A stretch of 64,000 nucleotides of DNA from Deltaproteobacteria bacterium. GTDB taxonomy: Bacteria > Myxococcota_A > Polyangia > Nannocystales > Nannocystaceae. Location of the stretch: positions 186,001 to 250,000 of the forward strand of contig JADJEE010000001.1 of assembly GCA_016709225.1 (NCBI GenBank), read 5' to 3'. This document shows, in pieces, positions 1-11,600 of this stretch. The notes under the pieces are model-generated. The model saw only the letters and a list, made by a program, of their open reading frames with translations. It was not told the DNA's origin and ran no database searches. The translations under genes and the position numbers were made by a program. Position 1 is the first letter of the stretch. Each line of letters begins with the position of its first letter.

Positions 1-429
1 GAGGTCACCGAGTGGTTCCACGCCGCCGAGTACATCGCCAACCAGGGCGACCTCGACATCGTGCTGTGCGAGCGCGGGGTCAAGACGCTGTTCACCAAGG
101 GCGGCTACTGCCGCAACCAGCCCGACCTGAACGCGCTGAGCTTCGCGCGCCGGCAGACCATCTTGCCGATCATCTTCGACCCCAGCCACGTCACCGGCGA
201 CCACCGACTGGTGCCCGAGAACGTGATGGCCGCGTGTGCGCACCTCGCCGACGGCACCATCACCGAGAGCCTCCACGACGAGAGCTTCCGCCGCGAGCAG
301 CTGTGCGATGCCGGGCAGGCGATCTTGATGGATCACTACGCGCAAGTGGTCGAGGCCGTGCTCGCGTTCGAGGAGCACGTGGCGCCGAAGCTGGTGGCGC
401 TGCTCGATGCGTTCGAGCAGCGCGGATGA
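1..429 (+). CDS. DAHP/KDO8P synthase-family aldolase, C-terminal part (5' end outside window)
   Basis: Only the last 142 residues are in the window, and the frame is open from base 1. The fragment has the late part of the class I DAHP/KDO8P synthase barrel. This includes a GDLDIVLCERG segment, like the (I/V)LCERG strand of AroF-type enzymes, and LPIIFDPSH, whose Asp and His normally take part in metal and phosphate binding. Family members condense PEP with a phosphosugar such as erythrose 4-phosphate at the head of the shikimate pathway. The segment FTKGGYCRNQPD, where AroF enzymes have a TRNTLD-type strand, is unusual, so the exact sugar substrate cannot be assigned. The stop overlaps the next start (ATGA), suggesting coupling. 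Confidence 0.75.
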   Translation, partial: EVTEWFHAAEYIANQGDLDIVLCERGVKTLFTKGGYCRNQPDLNALSFARRQTILPIIFDPSHVTGDHRLVPENVMAACAHLADGTITESLHDESFRREQLCDAGQAILMDHYAQVVEAVLAFEEHVAPKLVALLDAFEQRG

Positions 430-1352
430 CCGACCCGCAGTGGCCCGCGCCGCTGCGGCCCGCCTGCGGCCCGGCGGTGCCGTCGGCGACCACGCCACTG
501 GTGCTGCCGGCTGCGACCGAGCACTGGGTGCTGCCGGAGCTGCACGCGGCCGCGGCCGGACAGGGGCCGATCGTGCTGGCGATCCCCGGGCTCGGGTGCG
601 GCCCGCGATCGCTGGCGCCGGTCGTGACCGCGCTGGCGCGCGAGGCCCGGGTGGTGGTGGTGACGCTGGCCGGCTTCGGCGGCCTGGCGCCGATCGAGGG
701 GCCGCTGCTGCCGCGCTTCTGTGCCGGGCTGCGCAGCTTGGTGGAGCAGCACTTGCGTGGGCCGGTGACGGTGCTCGGTCACAGCCTGGGTGGTTGGCTG
801 GCGCTGGCGCTGGCGACCCAGCGGCTGCCGGCGTTGCGCGCCGCGATCGTGCTCGACGCGCTGCCCGCGGTCGCGGCCTTGCTCGGCGACGCCGCGGTGC
901 CCGATGCCGCGAGCGCAGCGGCGGACCTGCAGCGGATCGCGGCGCGGCAGCGCGCGGAGCATCGGGGGCTCGACGGGGCGGGGCACCGGCGGGCCTGTCG
1001 GTCGCGGCTCGGCGCCGGCATCTCGTCGCTGGCCTTGGTCGACGCGCTGCTCGACGAGGCCTCCGCGTCCGACCCCGACGCGGTTGCCGACGCGATGGCG
1101 GAGATCCTGCTGGCGGATCTGCGCCCTGCGTGCAGGGCCATCACCGCGCCGGTGTCGTGCCTCGCCGCGGCGCAGAGCTGGCGCGATCCCGCCGCGCGCG
1201 CGCGGGCACGGGCGCACTACGTCGCGCAGTACGCCGCGATCCCGGGGGCAACGCTCGAGTGGCTCGAGCATGCGCGGCACTTCGTCGCGCTCGACGATCC
1301 CGCGCGAGTCGTGGCGCACGTCCGTGCGGTGCTCCGGGCGGTCGAACGCTAG
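426..1352 (+). CDS. Alpha/beta-hydrolase fold protein
   Basis: 308 residues from an ATG that overlaps the upstream TGA. The nucleophile elbow GHSLGG lies near residue 120 after a hydrophobic strand, and a His in the C-terminal HARHFVALDDP segment is a good catalytic-His candidate. The oxyanion-side strand is VLAIPGLGCG, with GLG replacing the usual HG. Substrate is not predictable: these enzymes act as esterases, thioesterases, lactonases or C-C hydrolases. The 4-bp overlap with the aldolase implies co-translation, but no pathway link is evident. Confidence 0.75.
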   Translation: MTDPQWPAPLRPACGPAVPSATTPLVLPAATEHWVLPELHAAAAGQGPIVLAIPGLGCGPRSLAPVVTALAREARVVVVTLAGFGGLAPIEGPLLPRFCAGLRSLVEQHLRGPVTVLGHSLGGWLALALATQRLPALRAAIVLDALPAVAALLGDAAVPDAASAAADLQRIAARQRAEHRGLDGAGHRRACRSRLGAGISSLALVDALLDEASASDPDAVADAMAEILLADLRPACRAITAPVSCLAAAQSWRDPAARARARAHYVAQYAAIPGATLEWLEHARHFVALDDPARVVAHVRAVLRAVER

Positions 1353-1437
1353 CGTCGCCACCGGTCGGATGCGCTTGCGCGGCAGCTGCGACCGTGCGAA
1401 GAGAACCGACGTGGACCGCCGGGACGAACCCGCCACC

Positions 1438-1635
1438 ATGCGCATCCGTTGCCCGACCTGTCGGCGCGAGGACGAGGTGCCGCGCGAGTTCCGTTGGCGG
1501 CCGTTCTGTTCGCGGCGCTGCAAGATCATCGACCTGGGCAACTGGCTCGACGAGGTCTATCGCATCGCGACCCCGGTGGATCCCGAGTCCGACGAGACCG
1601 CGGGCGCCCTCGCGCCAGACGACAGCGCGAACTGA
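1438..1635 (+). CDS. yacG: YacG-family zinc-binding protein (DNA gyrase inhibitor family)
   Basis: 65 residues from the ATG at 1438. An in-frame GTG at 1411, preceded by GAAGAG, would add nine residues. The signature is complete: CPTC, about 15 residues, then FCSRRCKIIDLGNWL, giving the four Cys zinc ligands and the hallmark IDLGNW helix. The E. coli homologue binds GyrB and inhibits gyrase. The C-terminal tail is acidic, as in the family. It stands alone between a hydrolase and a histidine kinase. Confidence 0.88.
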   Translation: MRIRCPTCRREDEVPREFRWRPFCSRRCKIIDLGNWLDEVYRIATPVDPESDETAGALAPDDSAN

Positions 1636-1739
1636 TCGCGCGCGAAGTGTCCGCGTTCGGTCCTGCGTGACGTTGCAGCCACGCAGCAGGTGCGCCGCGG
1701 GTTCAAGGGCCGCCGCGCCACGGGCGATGAACCCGGGGC

Positions 1740-4490
1740 ATGCGTGCAGCGCTGGCACCGGCGAATGAGGCCGCTCGACTCGAGGCGCTGGCCGAGTACG
1801 ACGTGCTCGACTCGCCCGCCGAGGCCGCCTTCGATGCGGTGACGGAGCTCGCCGCGGCGCTCGTGGGCACGCCCGTGGCGTTGATCTCGCTCGTCGATGC
1901 CAATCGGCAGTGGTTCAAGTCGCGATACGGGATCGAAGTGCGCGAGATCCCGCGCGACATCTCGTTCTGCGGGCACGTGGTTGCGGACGGCGTGGCGCTG
2001 GTCGTCGATGACGCGGCCCAGGACCTGCGCTTCCACGACAATCCGCTCGTCGTCGGTGAGCCCCACGTGCGCTTCTATGCCGGGATGCCGATCGTGGACG
2101 AGGCGGGCCAGGTGCTGGGCACGCTGTGCGCCGTCGATCGATGCCCCCGCGAGATCACCCCGGCGCAACTTCGTGGCCTCGAGCTGCTCGCCAAGCAGGT
2201 CACGGCGTTGCTCGAGCTCCGCCGCGAGCGGCGGCGGCTGGCGGAGGATCGACAAAGCCTGCGGGTGCAATCCAGCCTGGTCGAGCTGAGCCTCGACCTG
2301 CACGGCCTCGCCGACGGCGAGCTGCGACTGCAGCACCTCAACCCCGCCTGGGCCCGCGTCACCGGGTGGTTGCCGTCGGAGCTCGAGGGTCGAGCGCTGC
2401 TGGAGTTCGTACACCCCGACGATCTCGCGGCGACGGTCGCGGAGGCGCGCCGCATCGCCGACCAGCTCCGTCCGAGCATCGAGTTCGAGCACCGCTTCCG
2501 TCACCGCGAGGGGCACTACGTGTGGCTGTCGGGGACGGTGCTTTCGGATGGCCAGACCTACTACGCGGTCGGGCGCGACAGCACCGCGCGTCGCGAGCAG
2601 CAGGAGCTGCTGCGCGCCGCAGAGCGTCGCGCTCGCGTGAGCGAGGCGCGGCTGCGGGCGGTGTTCGAGGCGATGGCCGAAGGTGTGCTGCACCAAGACG
2701 CCGCTGGCGTCATCGTCGACTGCAACGACGCCGCGTGTCAGGTGCTCGGTCTGACCCGCGAGCAGCTGATGGGGCGCACGTCGTCGGATCCCCGCTGGCA
2801 CACGGTCGACGGGCAGGGGGCGCCGTTCCCCAGCGAGCTGCGTCCCTCGATGGTGGCGCTGCGCAGCGGCGAGCCGTTGCGCGACGTCGCCATGGGGGTC
2901 GCGCAGCCCGACGGCGAGCTGCGCTGGCTCAGCATCAATGCCGAGCCGTTGCTGTCGGACGGCGTGGCCGTCAGCGTGGTGACGACCTTTCGCGACGTCA
3001 CCGCGCAGCGCAACATGGCGAACGCACTCGCGCGCGAGCGCGGGTGGCTGACGACGCTGCTCGACAACCTGCCGGGTACCACCGTTGGCCTCTTCGATGA
3101 TGCGCTGCAGCTCAGTCATACCTTCGGCTCGAGTCGCACCGTGCCGTTGCCGTCGCGGGTGGATGGCGTTGCGGTCGAGCACGACGCCCCGATCCTGCGC
3201 GACGCGGCCATGCGTTGCCTGGCCGGGGAGCACGTGCGGGTGATGACCCGCGCCGACGAGCGTCAGATCGACATCGCGTTCGTGCCGCTGCCGGAACACG
3301 ACGGCCGGCAGGGCCTGATGTTGGCGCGTGATGTCACCGAGCGCGAGGCCCTTCGCGATCACATCGCGCGGCAGGAGCGGCTCGTGAGTGTCGCGAACCT
3401 GGCCGCGGGCGTCGGGCACCAGATCAACAACCCGCTGCAGTCGGTGAACACCAACCTCGACTTCGCGGCCGAGGAGCTGCGGCGGCTGGCACTGTCGCTG
3501 CCGGAATCGCGGGTGATCGAGATCGTCGAGGCCCTCGACCAGGCGCGCCGCGGCAGCGAGCGGATCCGTACGATCGTCCGGGGCCTGCGCACCATCACGC
3601 AGGAGCGCGGCGCCGGATGCCAGGCCGACCTCACCGGCGCAATCGAGTTCGCGACCAACTTGGCGCAGCACGCGTTGCGCGAGGTCGCCACGCTCGAGCT
3701 CGATCTCGGCGCGTTGCCGCCCGTGGTGGGTGACGAGGCTCGGATCGCGCAGGTGCTCTCGAACCTGCTGCTCAACGCGGCGGAGTCGTTCGACGCCGCC
3801 GATCGCGAACGCAATCGTGTCCGTGTCCGCGCGATCGTGGACGCGGGGCACGTCTCGTTGTGCATCGAGGACAACGGCCGCGGCATCGCGCCCGATGCAC
3901 TGGCACGCATCTTCGATCCGTTCTTCACGACCAAGGCCCCGGCCGATGGGCCTGGGCTCGGCCTGACGATCGCCCACAGCGCGGTGCGTGCCATGGGCGG
4001 GAGCCTGACCTGCGAGAGCATCGTCGGGCGCGGTTCGACCTTCACCGTCCGGCTGCGGGTGGGGCAGGCACCACCTCGGGGCGATGCCGAGCTGCCCACG
4101 CCAGCCGCCCACGTCGTCGTGATCGACGGCGAGCCCGCGGTGCTGCAATCGTTGCAACGGACCCTGCGTCGGGACTACGTCGTCGACGCGTTCTTGGACG
4201 CCCGCGAGGCGCTCGCGCACCTGCTCGACCCCAGCGCGCGTCCAGTGGCGGTGCTCTGCGATCTCGCGATGCCCCAGGTCGATGGCGAGCGGTTGTTCCG
4301 CATGCTCTCGGAGCAGCGGCCCGATCTCGCCGCACGCTTCGTCTGCACCAGCGGCGACGTCCGTCAGATCGAGCGCCCGCACGCGTTCCCGCGCGATGTC
4401 CCATGGCTCGAGAAGCCGTTCGCAGTCGCCGAGCTCCGCGCCGTGGTCGAGCGCCTGCGAGGACGCTCCCCGCTGGTGCTCGCGTCGTGA
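1740..4490 (+). CDS. Hybrid sensor histidine kinase (GAF-PAS-PAS-HisKA-HATPase-REC)
   Basis: 916 residues, no membrane segment, so a cytosolic sensor. Visible order: GAF-like domain (about 25-165), coiled linker, PAS (about 185-280), PAS (about 300-425), a further PAS-like segment (about 435-535), HisKA with phospho-acceptor His560, HATPase (N box NLLLNAAE, G1 DNGRGIAPD, F box FDPFFTTK, G2 GPGLGL), then a receiver (about 795-910) with acceptor Asp841. Two oddities: the H-box reads GHQINNPL instead of HE(I)NNP, so the conserved acid after His is Gln. The receiver's acidic pair reads D796-G797-E798 instead of DDE. Partner regulators are not in the window. Confidence 0.9.
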   Translation: MRAALAPANEAARLEALAEYDVLDSPAEAAFDAVTELAAALVGTPVALISLVDANRQWFKSRYGIEVREIPRDISFCGHVVADGVALVVDDAAQDLRFHDNPLVVGEPHVRFYAGMPIVDEAGQVLGTLCAVDRCPREITPAQLRGLELLAKQVTALLELRRERRRLAEDRQSLRVQSSLVELSLDLHGLADGELRLQHLNPAWARVTGWLPSELEGRALLEFVHPDDLAATVAEARRIADQLRPSIEFEHRFRHREGHYVWLSGTVLSDGQTYYAVGRDSTARREQQELLRAAERRARVSEARLRAVFEAMAEGVLHQDAAGVIVDCNDAACQVLGLTREQLMGRTSSDPRWHTVDGQGAPFPSELRPSMVALRSGEPLRDVAMGVAQPDGELRWLSINAEPLLSDGVAVSVVTTFRDVTAQRNMANALARERGWLTTLLDNLPGTTVGLFDDALQLSHTFGSSRTVPLPSRVDGVAVEHDAPILRDAAMRCLAGEHVRVMTRADERQIDIAFVPLPEHDGRQGLMLARDVTEREALRDHIARQERLVSVANLAAGVGHQINNPLQSVNTNLDFAAEELRRLALSLPESRVIEIVEALDQARRGSERIRTIVRGLRTITQERGAGCQADLTGAIEFATNLAQHALREVATLELDLGALPPVVGDEARIAQVLSNLLLNAAESFDAADRERNRVRVRAIVDAGHVSLCIEDNGRGIAPDALARIFDPFFTTKAPADGPGLGLTIAHSAVRAMGGSLTCESIVGRGSTFTVRLRVGQAPPRGDAELPTPAAHVVVIDGEPAVLQSLQRTLRRDYVVDAFLDAREALAHLLDPSARPVAVLCDLAMPQVDGERLFRMLSEQRPDLAARFVCTSGDVRQIERPHAFPRDVPWLEKPFAVAELRAVVERLRGRSPLVLAS

Positions 4491-4526
4491 GGCGCGAGCG
4501 TCGTCGCCCTCGAAGCTGCGCGTGTC

Positions 4527-4555
4527 GGGCAGCGACGCGTGCGACTGCGCTGCCC
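4527..4555. terminator. Hairpin between convergent genes
   Basis: GGGCAGCG and CGCTGCCC form a perfect 8-bp stem around a 13-base loop. It lies in the 67-base gap between the convergent histidine kinase and ffh genes, and the right arm ends just before the ffh stop codon. There is no T-run, as is common in very GC-rich genomes, so a bidirectional terminator is only an inference. Confidence 0.4.
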
Positions 4556-4557
4556 TG

Positions 4558-6255
<1,698 letters not shown>

Positions 6256-6333
6256 GGGCCTGCTTCATAGCAGATTCGATCGGCCCCTGGTCCCGCCCGC
6301 GCACAGCCCCGGACGGGGCGCACGCGGTTGCCG

Positions 6334-7284
6334 TCAGGGGCAGTCGCCGGCTCGGCTGCCGTCCTGGCGCACGCACCACCGCGCCAACGACTCGCGTGCA
6401 CCGCCGCCGTCCTCGAGCAGGGCTTCGATCGCGCACTGCTGTGGCGCAGGCCCGCCGTCACGGTCGGTGCTCGCGCGTGCGACCTCGGCGACCGACTCGC
6501 CCGCCTGCAGGCCCGCCATCGGCAGCCACATCATGAGCGGCAGCGCCCGCGGCACGCCATCGGCCGTGCAGCTCGCGAGCACGCGAACGCTGGCGCGCTC
6601 GGGCCCGTCGACGCCTGCGGTCGCGAGCGCGCGCACCTCGAGCGCGAGGCCGCCGTCGTCGCGCGGCACCAGCTCGCCCTCGAGCTCCACGGTCGGCGCG
6701 GGCCCGCTGGCGGGCGCGCGGGGGAGCTCTTGCGCCGTACATGGGCCGTCGCGCAGCACGTCGTCGGCGAAGCACACCGTCGCGATCGGCGTCACGACGG
6801 GCGCGGGATTCCGTACCGGCCCGGCGTGGAGCGGCGGCGAGATCGTGAAGGCGAAGCGGACCTCGCAGGTGTCCGGGATCTCGCGAATGAAGGCACCCGG
6901 CATGAGCACCTCGCTGCCCTCGACGCGCGCGCCGACGCTGGCGCGCGCGAGTCGACCGCTGGCGTCGAAGGCCATCTGGCTGGCGATCGCGTGGCCGTCG
7001 ACGGCGCACACCAGCCGCGCCAGGACCCCGGCGTGCTCGGGCACGACTCCGGTCACGACCGCTTCGAACGCGACGCCGCGGGCGTTGGGTTGCTGCCCGC
7101 TGTGCAACGCCACCGGGCGCGTGCCCAGGCCGGCGACCAGGCTCTCACGCACGCGCACCCGCTCGAGCCGCACGGGCACGTCGACCGCGAGCATCGTCGG
7201 GTCGACCGCGTTGCTGGACTCGAAGCCGCAGCCGAGCACGGCGAGCAGGCCAGGGATCAAGGGTGAGCGCGACGTCGATGGCAT
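6334..7284 (-). CDS. Putative lipoprotein of unknown function
   Basis: 316 residues. The N-terminus has a short hydrophobic stretch ending in the lipobox-like VLGC (Cys about 19), so an envelope lipoprotein is likely. The rest is beta-rich-looking with several isolated Cys residues (CEVRF, TVCFADD, ASCTAD, QQCAIE, RWCV), compatible with disulfides in the periplasm. I recognise no domain. It lies downstream of the LhgO-like gene with a 33-base gap and probably shares its transcript. Confidence 0.6.
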   Translation of the reverse strand: MPSTSRSPLIPGLLAVLGCGFESSNAVDPTMLAVDVPVRLERVRVRESLVAGLGTRPVALHSGQQPNARGVAFEAVVTGVVPEHAGVLARLVCAVDGHAIASQMAFDASGRLARASVGARVEGSEVLMPGAFIREIPDTCEVRFAFTISPPLHAGPVRNPAPVVTPIATVCFADDVLRDGPCTAQELPRAPASGPAPTVELEGELVPRDDGGLALEVRALATAGVDGPERASVRVLASCTADGVPRALPLMMWLPMAGLQAGESVAEVARASTDRDGGPAPQQCAIEALLEDGGGARESLARWCVRQDGSRAGDCP

Positions 7285-7317
7285 CGTGCGGGTTGGTTCC
7301 CCGCAGCGACCAGCGGT

Positions 7318-8442
7318 TTAACCCGAGCTCGAGACCTCGGCGTGGGCGAGCTCCGCCAGCGCGAGGCTCGCGGTCAGGCCCGGCGACTCGATGCCGAGCA
7401 GCGCGACCAGCCCGGGCACGCCGTGCGCGGCCGCGCCCGCGACCACGAAGTCCGCCGCCGGCTCGCCTTCGCCCACCAGCTTCGCGCGCAGGCCGGCGTA
7501 GGCGGGCCTGAGCATCTCCATGCGCAGTGCCGGCAGCCAACGGCCGACGTCGCGTGCGAACCCGTGGGCCCGCGCCGGGTCGACCGCGTAAGGCGGCGGG
7601 CTGCCGTCGTCGCCGGGCTCGCAGGGATCGATCCACTCGACGTCGGGACCGAGGCGCATCCCGCCCTCGAGATCGATGGTCACGTGGATGCCGAGGCCGC
7701 CCGCGACCGGCAGCGGGTACACCAGGTGGCGCAGCCGCGGGCCGCCGTGGACCGCGAAGTAGTTGCCCTTGGCGATCCGCAGCGGGCGTGCCGGCAGTCG
7801 CGCGACGCCGTCGATGCGCGCCAACACGCCGCGGCCCGCGAGCCCGGCGGCGACGCACAGGATCCGCGTGCGAAGGGACTCGCCGCCGGCGTACACCTGC
7901 AGCCCGCCGCCCGGCAGCGCCGCGGCGTGCTCGAAGCGACAGCCCAGCGCGATCGCACCGCCGTGGTCGCGCAGCTCGCCGGCGAGCGCCCGCAGCAGGC
8001 CATGGCTGTCGACGATCGCCGAGCCCGGCGACCACAGCCCCGCGTGCGCGCGCAGCTCGGGCTCGAGCGCAGTGATCGCCGCGGCGTCGCGGGGCTCGAG
8101 CACGACACCGTTGTCGGCCGCGCGCCGGCGCAGTTGCTCGAGTGCTTCGAGCTGCTCCGCCGCGGTCGCGACCAGCAGCTTGCCGCATCGCGCGACGCGG
8201 ATGCCGTGGGATTCGCAGTACTCGAGCAGCGCGACGCGGCCCTCGACGCACGTGCGCGCCTTGAGGCTGCCGGGCTCGTAGTAGATGCCCGCGTGTACGA
8301 CCTCGCTGTTGCGCGACGAGGCGTGCTGCGCGAGCGCGGTCTCGGACTCGATGACGACGACCTCGTGCCCGGCGCGCGCGAGCGCCCGGGCACATGCGAG
8401 CCCGACGACCCCCGCTCCGATCACGATCGCGTCGCAGTCCAC
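7318..8442 (-). CDS. FAD-dependent oxidoreductase, L-2-hydroxyglutarate oxidase-like
   Basis: 374 residues starting with GTG. The dinucleotide-binding motif VIGAGVVGLACA is at the N-terminus. The following SSRNSEVVHAGIYY and LKARTCVEG match the LhgO/L2HGDH family signature. That family oxidises L-2-hydroxyglutarate to 2-oxoglutarate and passes electrons to oxygen or quinone. The C-terminal GVPGLVALLGIESPGLTASLALAE is the usual second FAD contact (IESPGLT). Length is slightly shorter than the typical ~400. Exact substrate remains inferred. Confidence 0.82.
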   Translation of the reverse strand: MDCDAIVIGAGVVGLACARALARAGHEVVVIESETALAQHASSRNSEVVHAGIYYEPGSLKARTCVEGRVALLEYCESHGIRVARCGKLLVATAAEQLEALEQLRRRAADNGVVLEPRDAAAITALEPELRAHAGLWSPGSAIVDSHGLLRALAGELRDHGGAIALGCRFEHAAALPGGGLQVYAGGESLRTRILCVAAGLAGRGVLARIDGVARLPARPLRIAKGNYFAVHGGPRLRHLVYPLPVAGGLGIHVTIDLEGGMRLGPDVEWIDPCEPGDDGSPPPYAVDPARAHGFARDVGRWLPALRMEMLRPAYAGLRAKLVGEGEPAADFVVAGAAAHGVPGLVALLGIESPGLTASLALAELAHAEVSSSG

Positions 8443-8665
8443 GGCGAATCAACCGGGGCCGTCGGCGCGCGTGGCCCCCGGCGGCGAGTCTACGCGGCGG
8501 CGCGGCGGCTTTGGGGTCGGCGTCGGCGGCCGGCGCCCAAGGCGGCCTGCAGGCGGACGCGCACCCGACCGAAGCGTCGGCGCCGCAGCGTCGGCCGGCC
8601 CAACCGGGGCGCCCGCGTCAAGCGGCCCCCAGGCCGGTCGAAACCGTCTTCGCAGGGATCCGTCG

Positions 8666-11600
8666 GTGGTATCGCAGCGATCGTCGAGCCGAGCATCCGC
8701 GCTGCTGCGTGCACTTCGTCGCGCGCTGTGGCTCGCGGCGGTGGTGGTGGTCGCGTGGGCGAGCCGCTCGAGCGCGCGGCTGCAGCCGTACTACGTGGTG
8801 CAGGGCCTCGGCGCGCACGAGATCCGCCCGCGGGTGCTGTTCGTGCTCGACACCTCGGGCTCGATGTCGTGGCGTGCCCAGGCCGCGGAGGAGCAGTGCT
8901 CGTGGCGCTCGTGCGAGCTCGGCGAGGGCAGTCAGTCGAGCCGCATCGCGGTCGCGCGCAAGGCCATCCGCGATGTGGTGACCGCCGCCGGCGACAGCGC
9001 CCGCTTCGCGCTGATGACCTTCGATCAGCGACACCCGCCGACCTCCGTGCCGCGCAAGTGCAGCGACGGGCATCGCTTCCAGTGGACCACGTTCCACGGC
9101 TACTTCGTGTGGGACAACGTCGACAAGTACAGCGGCTACTACGGTACCTGGCGCCTGTGCGACGACGTCAACCGGCCGTACCCCTACCTGCGCTGGGACA
9201 ACCTCGGGGTCGGCGCGGTCATCAGCGCCAACAACCAGGCCGGCGCCATTCCAGCCTCGCCACTCATCTCGACCGCAGCGACGAGCATGAAGGCGAGCAG
9301 CAACGCCGATCGCAAGGTGCAGTGGTTCCCTCGCTTCATGGGCGTGCGCGCCAACCTCAACGCGACCACGGATCCCGATCGCTCGATCACCCACGCCACC
9401 GTCGGTGACTACGGCACGACCACCACCGACACCGATGCGAACGTGTGGGGCAAGGACTTCTACTACTGGCCGTACGTCGACGGCTTCCCCGGCTACTCCG
9501 CCAGCGTCGGTTACCCCTACGACGGCAACCGTGTGCCGTACATGGGCGTGACCGCGGGCTCGACCACCGCGCAGGCGGCCCTGTACGCGCCGTTCTACCT
9601 CGACCTGCCGGCCAGCACCGCCGACGCCGTGCGCGGCCCGACCAGCGTGACGGCGGCCCACGCCGCGGTCGCGGCCGCGGTCGCGCCGATGATCGAGGGC
9701 GGTGTGGATGCCGACGCCGGCACGCCGTGGGCGAGCGCGATCGGGGCCAAGCTGGCGAGCCCGCCGGAATCGAACGCGATCTACGCCCACTCGAGCGTGA
9801 CCTCGTACCTGCAGTACGTCGCCAACTCCGAGGCCGCCGACGCGTGCGCTCCGACGGTCGCGGTGCTCGTCACCGACGGCCAGCCGTCGCCCGAGAGCGA
9901 GGGTGGCGCGCTGCTGCACGAACGCCTCGCGGTGCTGCGCAACGAGCTCGGCGTGCGCACCTACGTGGTCGGCTTCTTCCTCGACGAGCCCGAGCTGCAC
10001 GCGATGGCGTGCGCCGCTGCGGGCGCGTGCTCCGGGAGCTGCAGCTCGCCGTGCAGCGACACGCCCGCCAACGACTGGGACACCTGCGCCGACCCCAGCG
10101 ATCCGAGCCATGGATGTGCCTACCTCGCCAGCTCGTCCGCCGAGCTGGCGGGAGTGCTCACCGAGATCGTGCAGGCCGCGTTGTCGGTCGAGGTCGACAG
10201 CGGTCCCGGCGCGCGCATTGCCGACTTCGGTGTCGGCGAGCACGGCACACCGGGTCAGGGTCGCATCGTGCAGACGACCCTGCGGGCCCACACCGACGTG
10301 CCCTCGTGGCGCGGCCACCTCGAGCGTTCGGTGTGCACCGACGAGGATCCCGCGGTGCCCGGCGACCCTGCGCCGTGGTGCGTCGATCAACCTTTCGAGG
10401 CCGACGAGGTCGAGGAGACCTTCGGGCCCTGCGCGCAGTCGCGGTCGTGGGATGCCGCAGCGTGCCTGGCCCAGACCGAGTGGAAGGCGCGCCGGCTGTA
10501 CACGCACACCGCCGCCAACGAGGTGGTGCCGTTCGCCGATGACGATGGTCGCGCCAGCGCTGCGCTGCGCACCGAGCTGGCCGACACCGGTGCGATGTCG
10601 GCGGCGGACGTGGCCGCCCATGCCGACGACTTCGCGGCGTTCGTGCTCGGTCGCGACTTCCCCGACGGCGCCAAGCTGCCAGGCGTGGCCAACTCGGCGC
10701 CGGTCGTGGTGCGCCGCATCCCCAAGCGGCGGCCCGAGTACTCGCCGCAGGTGGCGATCCGCGACCCGCACTGCGGCGGACGCCGGCTGTCGGAGGTCGA
10801 CGCCGCGGGCCTGCCCGAGTCGCTCGAGAGCTTCGCCGCCGCGGCGTGGTCGAACGCCGGCATGCTCGCCTCGCCGTCACCGCACCATGCCTACCAGGAG
10901 GCGGTGCTCGTCGGCGACGACCTCGGGGTCCTGCACGCGTTCCAGCTCGACAGCGGCAACGAGCTGTTCGGCTTCGTGCCGCGCTTCTCCTTGCCTGCCG
11001 CGGTCGCGCAGTGGCGCAACGGTGCGGCTTCGATGGGCCAGAGCTCGAACGTCGCCTCGCACATCTACGGCATCGCGTCGACCGTCAACGAAGGCTGGGT
11101 CTACGACGAGGCCGCCACGCGATGGCGACACCTCGCGGTGTTCGGGCTCGGGGCCGGCGGCACCGAGCTCATCGCGCTCGACGTCTCGCACATGAGCCCG
11201 TCGGCCGACGATGGTCCGATCGAGGTGTTGTGGACGAGTGACGACGCTGCCCTGCGTGCGGCCTACGACGCCGTGCTCGGTGAGACCTGGTCGCGGCCGG
11301 CGCTCGCCTACGACGTGCCCGGCAACGTCCTCGGCGCCGAGCCCCAGGCGCGGCTGGTGTTCGGCAGCGGCTACCGGCGCGCGGGCGCGGCCGCGAACGC
11401 CGGGCGCACGCTGGTCTACGCCGACGCGGTCACCGGTGCCATCCTCGAGCAGGCGGTGATCGACGCCGCGACCGACGGCTTCGACTCGAGCTACGCGGCG
11501 GTCGGCGATGTCGCGATCGCCAGCCACTGCATCTCGCGCTACTGGGGCGAGATCCAGGAGGTCTACGCGGCCGATCCCGCGGGCCGATTGTTCCGCTGGG

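Noticed and set aside
8285..8665. Longer N-terminus for the PilY1-like protein
   Set aside because: The frame is open to 8285 but overlaps the divergent oxidase gene, while GTG 8666 has a good ribosome-binding site directly before a signal anchor.
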